In this document: piece after piece, positions 8,113 to 15,965 of the stretch
How positions within the stretch are numbered: the first letter of the stretch is position 1
Layout of the letters: each line of letters starts with the position of its first letter
From: an uncultured Acidobacteriota bacterium
GTDB taxonomy: Bacteria > Acidobacteriota > Blastocatellia > RBC074
Length of the DNA: 42,451 nt
Direction of reading: 5' to 3'
Assembly: GCA_903828635.1 (NCBI GenBank)
Contig: CAIKMY010000092.1
Location: 1 to 42,451, forward strand
Notes under the pieces: generated by a model
Databases searched by the model: none
What the model was told of the DNA's origin: nothing
What the model saw: only the letters and a program-made list of their open reading frames with translations
Position numbers and translations under genes: made by a program

Positions 8113-11100
8113 ATGGCACACTCAAAGCATCAGGAGACGGGCACGACTCCGGCCGAGCGGCTGGGCCAGGTGCTGTCGCACGCAGCACACCTGCTGCCGG
8201 CTCAGGGCCCGATCGGTGTCTTTATTCATCACAACACCCTGCACGCCTTCCAGCACCTGCCATTTGAGCAGGCAGTGGTCGAGGCGGGCAGGATCTTTGG
8301 GGCCGAGCCATTCCTGACCGAGGCCCGCTATCGTGACGAGATTCGCCGCGGAAGGATCCTGCCTGGTGATATCGACGAGGTGCTCGGCGAAGAGAAGGAC
8401 CTGACCATCTGGCCACGGACACTCAGCCGACAGGGGCTGCGGCGAACCCTGCTCAGGCAGGGGCTGCGCAGATTTACCGCCGACAACATCGAGTGGATGA
8501 TTGAAGAAGAGGGATTGCTCGACCGGCTGCGTGACGATCTGGAGCCGGCTGCCCGTGAATCAATACTTGGAGTTGCATCGACAGGCAGCACGGACGCCGG
8601 CAACGAACTGACAGCCGGAGAGAGTGAGCGGCAGGCAGCACGGGCGCTCTTTGCGGCCTGCTATCGCCGGCTTCCACTCTCGGAGTCGCCGGAGGCGCCG
8701 CGGCCGGAGCGACCGCGAGATGCGATTCTGACGGCTGGTGGCGAAGACATTGATGAGGAGATCAATGCCCTGCTCATCCGGCTCTGCGCCGTCTTCCTCG
8801 ATCAGGGACAGGCCTACTGGCCAATGCCTCAACGCAGGAGTGGTTTTTATCAGGCGGTTCGCAGCCTCTTTGGAACGGCGGGGATCTTTGCGCTCATGCC
8901 GGATCGTCGCCATTTCAAAGGGCTTGGTGCGCAGTTCCAGCGTCAGGCCAATGACAGAATGACCGCCAGCGAGGTGGTGCTGTCAATCCTCGACAAGTTT
9001 GGAGTTGCGGAAGCGGACTGGGAAAGTTTTCTGACAGCCGAACTGTTATCGCTGCCCGGCTGGGCAGGTCTGATGAGTCAGCTTGAGAGCAATCCGGCGC
9101 TCGCGCCTCATGAGCCTCTTCCGGCGTCACTTCTCGACTATCTGGCGGTGCGATTAACGCTGATGGAGACAGCCGCCGCCAATGCCTGGCGCATGAGCGG
9201 CCAGACCGGCGAAGTCGCGAGTTCGTGGAGAAGAGTGGTCGCACCAAAGTCGTTACCATCGGAAGCCGCGCACATGGCCGAGGTTGCCCGCCTTTATGAT
9301 GCCGCACAAATGCTCGGGATCTCAGCGGGTGAGCTCAGTTCACTGAGCGAGGTGGAGTTTCAGCGGCTGATGGCGGAACTGACAATCTTTGACGAAAACG
9401 AACGGCGCCGCCTGCTGCATCTCGCCTACGAGCGTCGCCATGAAAAGGAGATCCTCGCGCCAATCAATCATCACCGGCAGGCGATCAATCCGTCGAGGAG
9501 CGCGGAGCGACCGCGGGCTCAGGTCTTCTTCTGCATCGACGAACGCGAGGAGTCGATGCGACGGGCACTGGAAGAGTGTGCCCCCGAGGTCGAGACGCTG
9601 GGCGCCGCCGGATTCTTCGGGGTAGCGGTCAATTACAAGGGCATCGATGATGCGCACGGCGTGGCGCTCTGCCCGGTAGTGGTCACACCACAGCATGCGA
9701 TCATCGAGAAGCCGGCTGCGAATGAAGCCCATCTGCATGAAAAACGGCAGCGGCGGCGCCGGCTCTGGGCAGATCTGACTCACGCCAGCTTCATTGGCTC
9801 ACGCACGCTGATTCGCGGATGGATCGGCACAACCGGGCTGGGCATTGCCTCACTCTTTCCACTGGTCATGCGGGTGCTGGCTCCGCGAAGAGCGGGAGAG
9901 ATCTACCGCTGGCTCGGGAAGAGGTTCCTGCCTGATCCGCGCACCGAACTGACGCTGATGCGCAACGACCAGTCAGAACAGGCGGCAGTGACCGATCAGT
10001 TACTCCTCGGATTCACCATCTGCGAGAAGGCAGAGCGTGTCGCCTCAGTGCTGCGTCCGGCTGGTGCGATTCGCAATCTTGCACGCCTTGTCGTCATTCT
10101 CGGACACGGATCGACGAGCCTCAACAATCCGCACGAATCGGCTCACGATTGCGGTGCCTGCGGCGGCAGGCGGGGTGGTCCGAATGCCCGGCTTTTCGCG
10201 GCAATGGCCAATAATCCCAATGTTCGTCGGCAATTGCGTGATATGGGGAGCGACATCCCCGAGGATACCTGGTTTCTTGGAGGCTATCACGACACCTGCA
10301 ATGACGATGTGATCTTCTTCGACGAGCAGCTGGCACCAGCCAGCCACGCCGAAGACCTGAGATTCGCGCGCACGGTCTTGGACGCAGCCCGTGCAGCGAA
10401 TGCGCTTGAACGCTCACGCCGCTTTGAAGCGGCGTGGGCGGACAAGTCGCCCGCAGCGGCGCTTCGCCACGTGCAGGAGCGTGCCGAGCATCTTGCCGAA
10501 CCGCGTCCCGAGTATGGCCACGCGACCAACGCCGTAACGATCGTCGGTCGTCGCCAGATGACAACCGGACTCTTTCTTGACCGGCGAGCATTTCTCATCT
10601 CCTACGACCCGACAACCGACGCTGACGGGCGGTCACTGGCAGCACTGCTTGGAGCCGCAGGTCCGGTCTGTGCCGGGATCAACCTTGAGTATTATTTCTC
10701 CTACGTCGACAACGAACGCTACGGATGTGGAACCAAGCTGCCCCACAACGTCACCGGACTGGTTGGCGTCATGAATGGTCACGCCAGCGATCTGCGCACC
10801 GGGCTGCCCTGGCAAATGGTCGAGGTCCACGAGCCGGTACGGCTCCTGCTGATCGTTGAAAACACCCCGGAAAAGACTCTCGCCGCCGCCTTCCAGAGCC
10901 CGGTTGTCCGTGAATTGATCGAGAAGCGCTGGATTCGCCTGGTCACGATCGATCCTGTGGATGGCACAATTCACGTTTACAGGTCTGGCAAGAATGGCGA
11001 AGACGCCCGGTTTGAGCCCTTTACCGAAACGGTTGAGAGGCTGCCGGAGTTTAACAGCTCGCCGGAATGGTACCTCGGTAAGCTTGAACACCTGCCGATC

Positions 11101-11121
11101 GTGCGTATCCGGCAGTCATAG
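8113..11121 (+). CDS. dabA: DabA (DUF2309/UPF0753), inorganic carbon transporter subunit
   Basis: DabA is the carbonic-anhydrase-like soluble subunit of the DAB inorganic carbon accumulation complex; with DabB it is thought to hydrate CO2 one-way to bicarbonate using an ion gradient. The N-terminus has the family segment GVFIHHNTLHAFQHLPFEQAV. The four predicted zinc/active-site residues known from Halothiobacillus DabA (Cys, Asp, His, Cys) are visible: Cys474 and Asp476 in FFCIDERE, His665 in LGHGSTSLNNP and Cys680 in AHDCGACGG. The His-Cys distance of 15 matches the Halothiobacillus protein. At 1002 residues it is longer than that protein (about 830). An AGGAG sits 11 bases before the ATG. 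It lies between sulP and a NuoL-like gene with 17- and 16-base gaps. Confidence 0.95.
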   Translation: MAHSKHQETGTTPAERLGQVLSHAAHLLPAQGPIGVFIHHNTLHAFQHLPFEQAVVEAGRIFGAEPFLTEARYRDEIRRGRILPGDIDEVLGEEKDLTIWPRTLSRQGLRRTLLRQGLRRFTADNIEWMIEEEGLLDRLRDDLEPAARESILGVASTGSTDAGNELTAGESERQAARALFAACYRRLPLSESPEAPRPERPRDAILTAGGEDIDEEINALLIRLCAVFLDQGQAYWPMPQRRSGFYQAVRSLFGTAGIFALMPDRRHFKGLGAQFQRQANDRMTASEVVLSILDKFGVAEADWESFLTAELLSLPGWAGLMSQLESNPALAPHEPLPASLLDYLAVRLTLMETAAANAWRMSGQTGEVASSWRRVVAPKSLPSEAAHMAEVARLYDAAQMLGISAGELSSLSEVEFQRLMAELTIFDENERRRLLHLAYERRHEKEILAPINHHRQAINPSRSAERPRAQVFFCIDEREESMRRALEECAPEVETLGAAGFFGVAVNYKGIDDAHGVALCPVVVTPQHAIIEKPAANEAHLHEKRQRRRRLWADLTHASFIGSRTLIRGWIGTTGLGIASLFPLVMRVLAPRRAGEIYRWLGKRFLPDPRTELTLMRNDQSEQAAVTDQLLLGFTICEKAERVASVLRPAGAIRNLARLVVILGHGSTSLNNPHESAHDCGACGGRRGGPNARLFAAMANNPNVRRQLRDMGSDIPEDTWFLGGYHDTCNDDVIFFDEQLAPASHAEDLRFARTVLDAARAANALERSRRFEAAWADKSPAAALRHVQERAEHLAEPRPEYGHATNAVTIVGRRQMTTGLFLDRRAFLISYDPTTDADGRSLAALLGAAGPVCAGINLEYYFSYVDNERYGCGTKLPHNVTGLVGVMNGHASDLRTGLPWQMVEVHEPVRLLLIVENTPEKTLAAAFQSPVVRELIEKRWIRLVTIDPVDGTIHVYRSGKNGEDARFEPFTETVERLPEFNSSPEWYLGKLEHLPIVRIRQS

Positions 11122-11137
11122 AAGTGAGAACTTAGTC

Positions 11138-12547
11138 ATGGAGAAGATTTCAGCCCTTATCGTATTTCTGCCTGGTCTGGTTGCAGCAACGCTCGGATTG
11201 GGATGGCTGCTTGGCTGGAAACCAGGGGAGCGCACCGTCGCACGAATGACCAGCTCCTGTTACCTGCTGGCAGGCGTGGCCGTAGTGGCACTGCTCGGCT
11301 GGATGCTGCAGACAGGTCAACACGAAGTCCGCCTCTCACTCGGTTACTGGTTTGAGCTTGAGGAGTATCGTTTTCCCCTGGTGCTGCTGATCGACCGTTT
11401 GTCGATGCCGCTGGTGGCCTTGAGCGTGCTGCTCGTCGGGGTGATCGGTGCCTTCTCCGTGAGCTACGTCCATCGTGACGAGGGTTTTCTGCGGTTCTTC
11501 GTGCTGCTCAACCTTTTTGGATTCGGGATATTGCTGCTCTTCACGGCAGGATCGTTCGACCTGATGATTGCCGGGTGGGAGTTGGTCGGGCTGACCTCGG
11601 TGCTGTTGATCGGCTTCTTCCAATTTCGTAACGATCCGGTGAGAAGCGCGCTGCGCGTCTTCCTGACCTACCGCATCTGTGACATCGGGCTGCTGACGGG
11701 CGTGGCGATGCTGCATCATTTCGCCGGAACGGGATCATTCGACCAGCTCTTCACCGGGCCCTGGCCGAACGGCATCTCGCTGCTGACCGGTACCGGAGCA
11801 ATGATTGTCGGCGCACTCTTCCTGCTGGCGGCAATGGGCAAGGCCGCGCAGGTTCCTTTTTCAGGATGGTTGCCGCGGGCAATGGAAGGACCAACCCCGT
11901 CGAGTGCGATCTTTTACGGAGCACTTTCAGTCCATGCGGGTGCCTATCTGCTGCTGCGAGCCCAGCCGCTGATCGCCTCATCGCTGGTAGTCTCGGCGGC
12001 GGTGGTGACGATCGGCATCGTGACAGCAATTCACGGAACGATGGTCGGCCGAGCCTGTGCCGATGCCAAAACGGCAATCGGATATGCGGCGATGAGCCAG
12101 CTCGGTATCATCTTTGTCGAGATTGGTCTGGGATTGAAATGGATAGCGTTGACCCATATCACCGGTCATGCAGTGGTACGCACGCTGCAGTTTCTGCGTG
12201 CCCCGTCGATGCTGCACGATCATCATCGATTGCATGCGGCGGCGGGAGGCCATCTGGGCGAGACAGGAGCCCACTTTGAAATGCTGTTGCCGGCAAGCCT
12301 GCGCGTCTGGCTCTACCGCCTGGCAATCGAGCGTGGCCATCATGACACGATGCTCGATCGCTGCATCGTTGCACCGGTGATCAGACTGGCAGGGCAAATG
12401 GAGATGATCGAAGAGCGATTAGCCAACTCCATCATCGGACCGGCAAGACCTGAGCACGAACGGCTGGCAATTCGCAACGGGCTGCGCTCAATTGGTAAAT
12501 CAGGACGGGTAGCTCTCGGCCACAAACTGGAGAATGCGGATGTCTGA
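11138..12547 (+). CDS. dabB: DabB-like NuoL/NdhF-family proton (or Na+) channel subunit
   Basis: An inner-membrane protein of the complex I antiporter-like family (Proton_antipo_M), the usual membrane partner of DabA. The ORF track starts at 10961, inside dabA; the ATG at 11138 is used because it starts a hydrophobic N-terminus (MEKISALIVFLPGLVAATLG) 16 bases after dabA. Family signs are AGWELVGLTSVLLIGFF (the helix-5 glutamate) and MGKAAQVPFSGWLPRAMEGPTPSSA (the helix-7 lysine). At 469 residues it is shorter than NuoL. After MSQLGIIFVEIGLGLKW and GHAVVRTLQFLRAPS the remaining 130 or so residues are hydrophilic with no clear membrane helix, so the last antiporter helices, including helix 12, appear to be missing. 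The next gene encodes a more complete antiporter-like protein and overlaps this one by 8 bases. Confidence 0.9.
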   Translation: MEKISALIVFLPGLVAATLGLGWLLGWKPGERTVARMTSSCYLLAGVAVVALLGWMLQTGQHEVRLSLGYWFELEEYRFPLVLLIDRLSMPLVALSVLLVGVIGAFSVSYVHRDEGFLRFFVLLNLFGFGILLLFTAGSFDLMIAGWELVGLTSVLLIGFFQFRNDPVRSALRVFLTYRICDIGLLTGVAMLHHFAGTGSFDQLFTGPWPNGISLLTGTGAMIVGALFLLAAMGKAAQVPFSGWLPRAMEGPTPSSAIFYGALSVHAGAYLLLRAQPLIASSLVVSAAVVTIGIVTAIHGTMVGRACADAKTAIGYAAMSQLGIIFVEIGLGLKWIALTHITGHAVVRTLQFLRAPSMLHDHHRLHAAAGGHLGETGAHFEMLLPASLRVWLYRLAIERGHHDTMLDRCIVAPVIRLAGQMEMIEERLANSIIGPARPEHERLAIRNGLRSIGKSGRVALGHKLENADV

Positions 12548-14009
12548 AACGCTGATCCTTCCCTGGGTAAGTCTGAGTGTGCTGACGCTGACGACAGCGG
12601 CCATCTGGTCGTGGCGCCAGCAGACGGCAGAGTCAGCGCGACGTGGTGGAACAATCGCGCTGGGACTGGCGACAATCCTGCTGATTGCCGTCGGAGCAGA
12701 GACTGCATTTGGCGGGCACTCGCTGCACGAACCACTCCCGGTCGCACTGCGCTGGGTGCTGATCGACGCGCTCAACGCCACACCGCTGCCACTCTACGCT
12801 GCATTGGCCCTGGGCCTCATGATTCTTGCGCCGCGACGCAAGGTGACACCGCAGTGGGTCTCGGGCATTCTGCTGCTGACGGTTGCCACCATTGTCGCTT
12901 ATGCGGCCGGGAATCTGGCAATCTTTGCGCTCGGCTGGGTGATTTCGCTGGTGCCGTTTTTTGAGCGACGATTCTTCGCGATCACCGATCAGAATCCGAT
13001 GCCATTGCCGGCACGTATCGTCCTCGCCTTCAGTGCGGTTCTGGTCATTGCCGGGGTGGCAATGATCGCCCTCGAGACGCCGGGCGACCTGACGACGAAG
13101 CTGAGTATCGGATTGCCGCGTACCGGTCTCTCGACAATGCTCTTCCAGGCGTTCGGCTGCCTGATGGCCGCAGTCTTTCTGCGCAAGGGCCTGGTGCCGG
13201 CCCACACCTGGGTACTGCCCTCATTTGAACGCGGTCCGCTGATCCCGCTGACCCTGCTCTTCAATGGCCACCTCGGAGCCTTCCTCATCGCGAGGATAAC
13301 CCTGCCGGCGCTGCCGGATATCTCCTCCCAGGCCCTGCCGCTGCTGGGAAACCTCGGCTTGCTGACGGCCGCCTTCACGGCGGTGCTGGCCATCGTCGAG
13401 CGTCAGCCTCGCCGGCTGCTGGCATTGCTCGCCATCAGTCAGGCATCCTTTCTCGTGGTCGGACTCGAAAGCAGAAATCCCGACGCCATCGCCGGTGCGC
13501 TGGTTCACTGGCAGGTAGTCGCCATCGCCTCATCGATGCTGACCGCGGTCTACGCCGCGATCGAGGCAAGGCTTGGAGCGGCACCCGACGCCAGACAACA
13601 TCTCGGGCTGGCCTCCGGAGCCCCGCGCCTTGCGGTCTTCTTTGCCGCTGGCGGACTCGCACTCGTCGGACTGCCGCTGACCCTCGGCTTCTGCGCCGAG
13701 GACCTTCTGCTCCACGGCACCATGGAGACACATCCACAAATCGGCATCATCCTGCCGATCGTCACCGCACTCAATGCCTTTAACGTGCTGCGGCTCTTCG
13801 CGAGGCTCTTCCTCGGCAAACCATCGCAGTCGGCCATCGAGATCAGGGACGCACTCCCACGCGAGCGCTGGGTGCTGACGGCAGCGCTCCTCTTTCTGCT
13901 GATCGGGGGCCTGCGACCAGCATACTTCGTGCACCTCCCCGCAAAGGCAGCGGAGATGATCCGTCCCGGCTTCGGAGCCGGGGCCACTTCTTCGAGGAGC
14001 GTCAAGTGA
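12540..14009 (+). CDS. second NuoM/MrpD-like antiporter-family membrane subunit of the Dab operon
   Basis: About 489 residues, hydrophobic throughout with roughly 13-14 membrane segments. It resembles NuoM/MrpD: FLRKGLVPAHTWVLPSFERG carries the helix-7 lysine and the conserved PxHxW/LP pattern, and LGFCAEDLLLHG carries a glutamate where helix 12 of NuoM has its acidic residue. The helix-5 glutamate of NuoM (W-E in most members) is replaced: the sequence reads LGWVISLVPFFERR. It therefore keeps the residue that the upstream DabB lacks and lacks the one DabB has. The second ATG (12540) is chosen because GGAG at 12529-12532 is 7 bases upstream; the first ATG is 12534. It overlaps the upstream gene by 8 bases and the downstream gene by GTGA, so it is surely in the same operon. 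Confidence 0.85.
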   Translation: MSETLILPWVSLSVLTLTTAAIWSWRQQTAESARRGGTIALGLATILLIAVGAETAFGGHSLHEPLPVALRWVLIDALNATPLPLYAALALGLMILAPRRKVTPQWVSGILLLTVATIVAYAAGNLAIFALGWVISLVPFFERRFFAITDQNPMPLPARIVLAFSAVLVIAGVAMIALETPGDLTTKLSIGLPRTGLSTMLFQAFGCLMAAVFLRKGLVPAHTWVLPSFERGPLIPLTLLFNGHLGAFLIARITLPALPDISSQALPLLGNLGLLTAAFTAVLAIVERQPRRLLALLAISQASFLVVGLESRNPDAIAGALVHWQVVAIASSMLTAVYAAIEARLGAAPDARQHLGLASGAPRLAVFFAAGGLALVGLPLTLGFCAEDLLLHGTMETHPQIGIILPIVTALNAFNVLRLFARLFLGKPSQSAIEIRDALPRERWVLTAALLFLLIGGLRPAYFVHLPAKAAEMIRPGFGAGATSSRSVK

Positions 14010-14758
14010 AATCATTGAAACTTGGGACATCGGGAACCTGGCTGCTCTTCGCGGCTCTCTCAATTGGCATCAGCGGTCGGGCGCAGACCCCGGCAACCTC
14101 GCAGGCCGGACTGGCGGCGCAAACCTCGACCGAGGCATCACAGGTTACTCCGCCGCGCGAGGACCATCAGTTCTGGAACGAGATCCAGCTCACCAAACAT
14201 CTCAATTCGAAGCAGGATCTGGTGACGATAGGTGTGGTGCGTATCGGGCGCAACTGGCAGCGACCGGTAGACGAGCGCATCGGCGTCGGACTTGCCTTCA
14301 GGATCAATCCTCACCTGATGATCATGCCAACCTATCTCCACGTCGAATACCAGCCATACCCCGGCAGGATCATTCACGAGGAACGCCTGATCCTCAATGC
14401 CACCCTCAGGGGAACACTCCGGAAGTTCCTCTTTACCGATCGTAACCTTTACGAGCGCCGCGTCCGCCCGGGCACTGCCGACTTCAATATCTACCGCAAC
14501 CGCCTGCAGATCGACCATCCCGCCCATCTCGGCAGCTTTAAATTCAAGCCATTTGTTGCCGACGAAGCGTGGTATTCTTCCCAACATCGCGCCAATGGCC
14601 AACAATTTGGCTGGTTTCGCAATCGCATCTCGGCAGGGATCATTAAACAACTGAGCGAGCACCTCAGCGGCGAGTTCTTTCTGCTGATGCAGAATGACGG
14701 ACTCTCGCGTCCGGGCAATATCCCTGTGGTTGGCACTCTCTTCCGATATACGCTCTGA
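14006..14758 (+). CDS. DUF2490-type outer-membrane beta-barrel protein
   Basis: A 250-residue exported protein. The start is GTG, overlapping the previous stop as GTGA. The N-terminus (LGTSGTWLLFAALSIGISGRAQ) is a signal peptide, followed by a 30-residue low-complexity segment and then alternating strands, from DHQFWNEIQLTKHL to a final FRYTL. A C-terminal aromatic/leucine end and strands such as RIGVGLAFRINPHLMIMPTYLHVEY fit DUF2490 barrels, a family of unknown function. Its coupling to the Dab operon suggests it may let bicarbonate or another ion cross the outer membrane, or simply be an exported accessory. It is the last gene of the operon. Confidence 0.8.
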   Translation: MKSLKLGTSGTWLLFAALSIGISGRAQTPATSQAGLAAQTSTEASQVTPPREDHQFWNEIQLTKHLNSKQDLVTIGVVRIGRNWQRPVDERIGVGLAFRINPHLMIMPTYLHVEYQPYPGRIIHEERLILNATLRGTLRKFLFTDRNLYERRVRPGTADFNIYRNRLQIDHPAHLGSFKFKPFVADEAWYSSQHRANGQQFGWFRNRISAGIIKQLSEHLSGEFFLLMQNDGLSRPGNIPVVGTLFRYTL

Positions 14759-14808
14759 ACTGTTTTGGAGGCCCCGCTGCCGACGTTCTTCTCTCTGCCC
14801 CCTTCCTG

Positions 14809-14828
14809 ATTGACGAAGTTTCGTCAAT
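14809..14828. promoter_or_regulatory. 20-base perfect palindrome between the Dab operon and ttcA
   Basis: ATTGACGAAGTTTCGTCAAT is a perfect inverted repeat. It could be a hairpin (8-bp stem, tight AGTT loop) but no T-run follows, so a terminator is not strongly supported. It lies 83 bases upstream of the ttcA start, in a position where an operator could act. The half-site TTGACG/CGTCAA recurs upstream of secA (41900-41921). Confidence 0.4.
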
Positions 14829-14910
14829 GGCCTAATCTTTCACTTTGATCGGATACGATTGAGAAAGAGCAGTGCTGTAAGGAAGGTTTTTCCTGTAAGG
14901 AAGTTTGTTC

Positions 14911-15780
14911 ATGGAACGGTCGGAGCAGCTACAGAAGATTCTGATGCGCCGGATGGGCGAGGCGATCAAGGACTTTGGCATGATAGAGGATGGGGACCGG
15001 ATCATGGTCTGCCTCAGCGGCGGCAAGGACAGTTATACACTGCTGCACTTGCTGATGGCCCTGCAGCGCAAAGCTCCGGTCAGATTTGAGCTGCTGGCAG
15101 TCAATCTCGATCAGAAGCAGCCCGGTTTTCCGGCCCACATTCTGCCCGAATATTTTGCCTCACTCGGGGTTCCGTGGCGGATTATCGAGCGAGACACCTA
15201 CTCAGTAGTCAAGCGGCTGGTACCGGAGGGCAAAACCTTCTGCTCGGTCTGTTCGCGCCTGCGTCGCGGGATCCTCTATAATATTGCCGTTGAGGAGCGG
15301 TGCACGAAGATTGCGCTCGGGCACCATGCCGATGACATTCTGCAGACGTTCCTGCTCAACCTGTTTTATATCGGCACGCTGAAGGCGATGCCTCCAGTGC
15401 TGCGCTCCGATGACGGACGGAACACGGTCATCAGACCTCTCGCCTACATCTGGGAGAAAGATGTTGCCGAGTTCGCGGAGTTGCAGAACTTTCCGATCAT
15501 CCCCTGTGACCTCTGCGGATCCCAGGAGAACCTCAAGCGCAAGCGCATCATGCGGCTGATCGACCAGTTACAGACAGAGATCCCGAACATTCGCAAATCG
15601 ATGCTGACCGCGCTCGGCAATGTGGTCAATACCCACCTGCTGGACAACAATCTCTTTGATTTCCGTGCTTTGGGCATCGGGATCGGCGACATCTCCGGTG
15701 AGCTGGATGCGGCTGTCGGCGTACACGACGAAGCCGGAGCGCCCCTTGCGCAAGCGGCGCTCGTCTCACTGGTCAAATAA
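14911..15780 (+). CDS. ttcA: tRNA 2-thiocytidine biosynthesis protein TtcA
   Basis: TtcA is the cytosolic Fe-S enzyme that adds sulfur to C32 of certain tRNAs. The PP-loop ATP motif is SGGKDS at residues 36-41 ([14 protein letters not shown]). Two CxxC pairs that hold the 4Fe-4S cluster are present: [10 protein letters not shown] and [21 protein letters not shown] and the [14 protein letters not shown] segment are also typical. The ORF track starts at a TTG two codons upstream; the ATG at 14911 is preferred because AAGGAAG ends 7 bases before it. 289 residues is a normal length. It stands alone, 150 bases after the Dab operon. A short direct repeat (TGTAAGGAAG) lies just upstream and includes the ribosome binding site. 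Confidence 0.95.
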   Translation: MERSEQLQKILMRRMGEAIKDFGMIEDGDRIMVCLSGGKDSYTLLHLLMALQRKAPVRFELLAVNLDQKQPGFPAHILPEYFASLGVPWRIIERDTYSVVKRLVPEGKTFCSVCSRLRRGILYNIAVEERCTKIALGHHADDILQTFLLNLFYIGTLKAMPPVLRSDDGRNTVIRPLAYIWEKDVAEFAELQNFPIIPCDLCGSQENLKRKRIMRLIDQLQTEIPNIRKSMLTALGNVVNTHLLDNNLFDFRALGIGIGDISGELDAAVGVHDEAGAPLAQAALVSLVK

Positions 15781-15840
15781 AATAGCGGTCAGCATTCACA
15801 ACTAACATCAAAGGTGGGTGTCGGGCAGACCGTCTTTCCT

Positions 15841-15896
15841 GCTGCTGACTGCCTGCTGCTGACTGACGGCTGCTGACTGACGGCTGCTGACTGACG
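15841..15896. repeat. 14-base tandem repeat, four units
   Basis: GCTGCTGACTGACG occurs three times perfectly at 15855-15868, 15869-15882 and 15883-15896. A fourth, imperfect unit (GCTGCTGACTGCCT, 11 of 14 matching) precedes them at 15841-15854. It sits in the 185-base gap between ttcA and the phosphoesterase gene, about 70 bases before the latter's start. It may be a variable-number minisatellite. Function unknown. Confidence 0.85.
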
Positions 15897-15965
15897 GACG
15901 TCGTCAATTCTCTCTTTCAGACTATATCGCCATTTTCAGGCTCAACAGCATACCCTGGAGGTTCC

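Noticed and set aside
10961-11137. 59-codon N-terminal extension of DabB in the ORF track
   Set aside because: It is in the coding region of dabA in another frame; the hydrophobic start at 11138 is the expected N-terminus.
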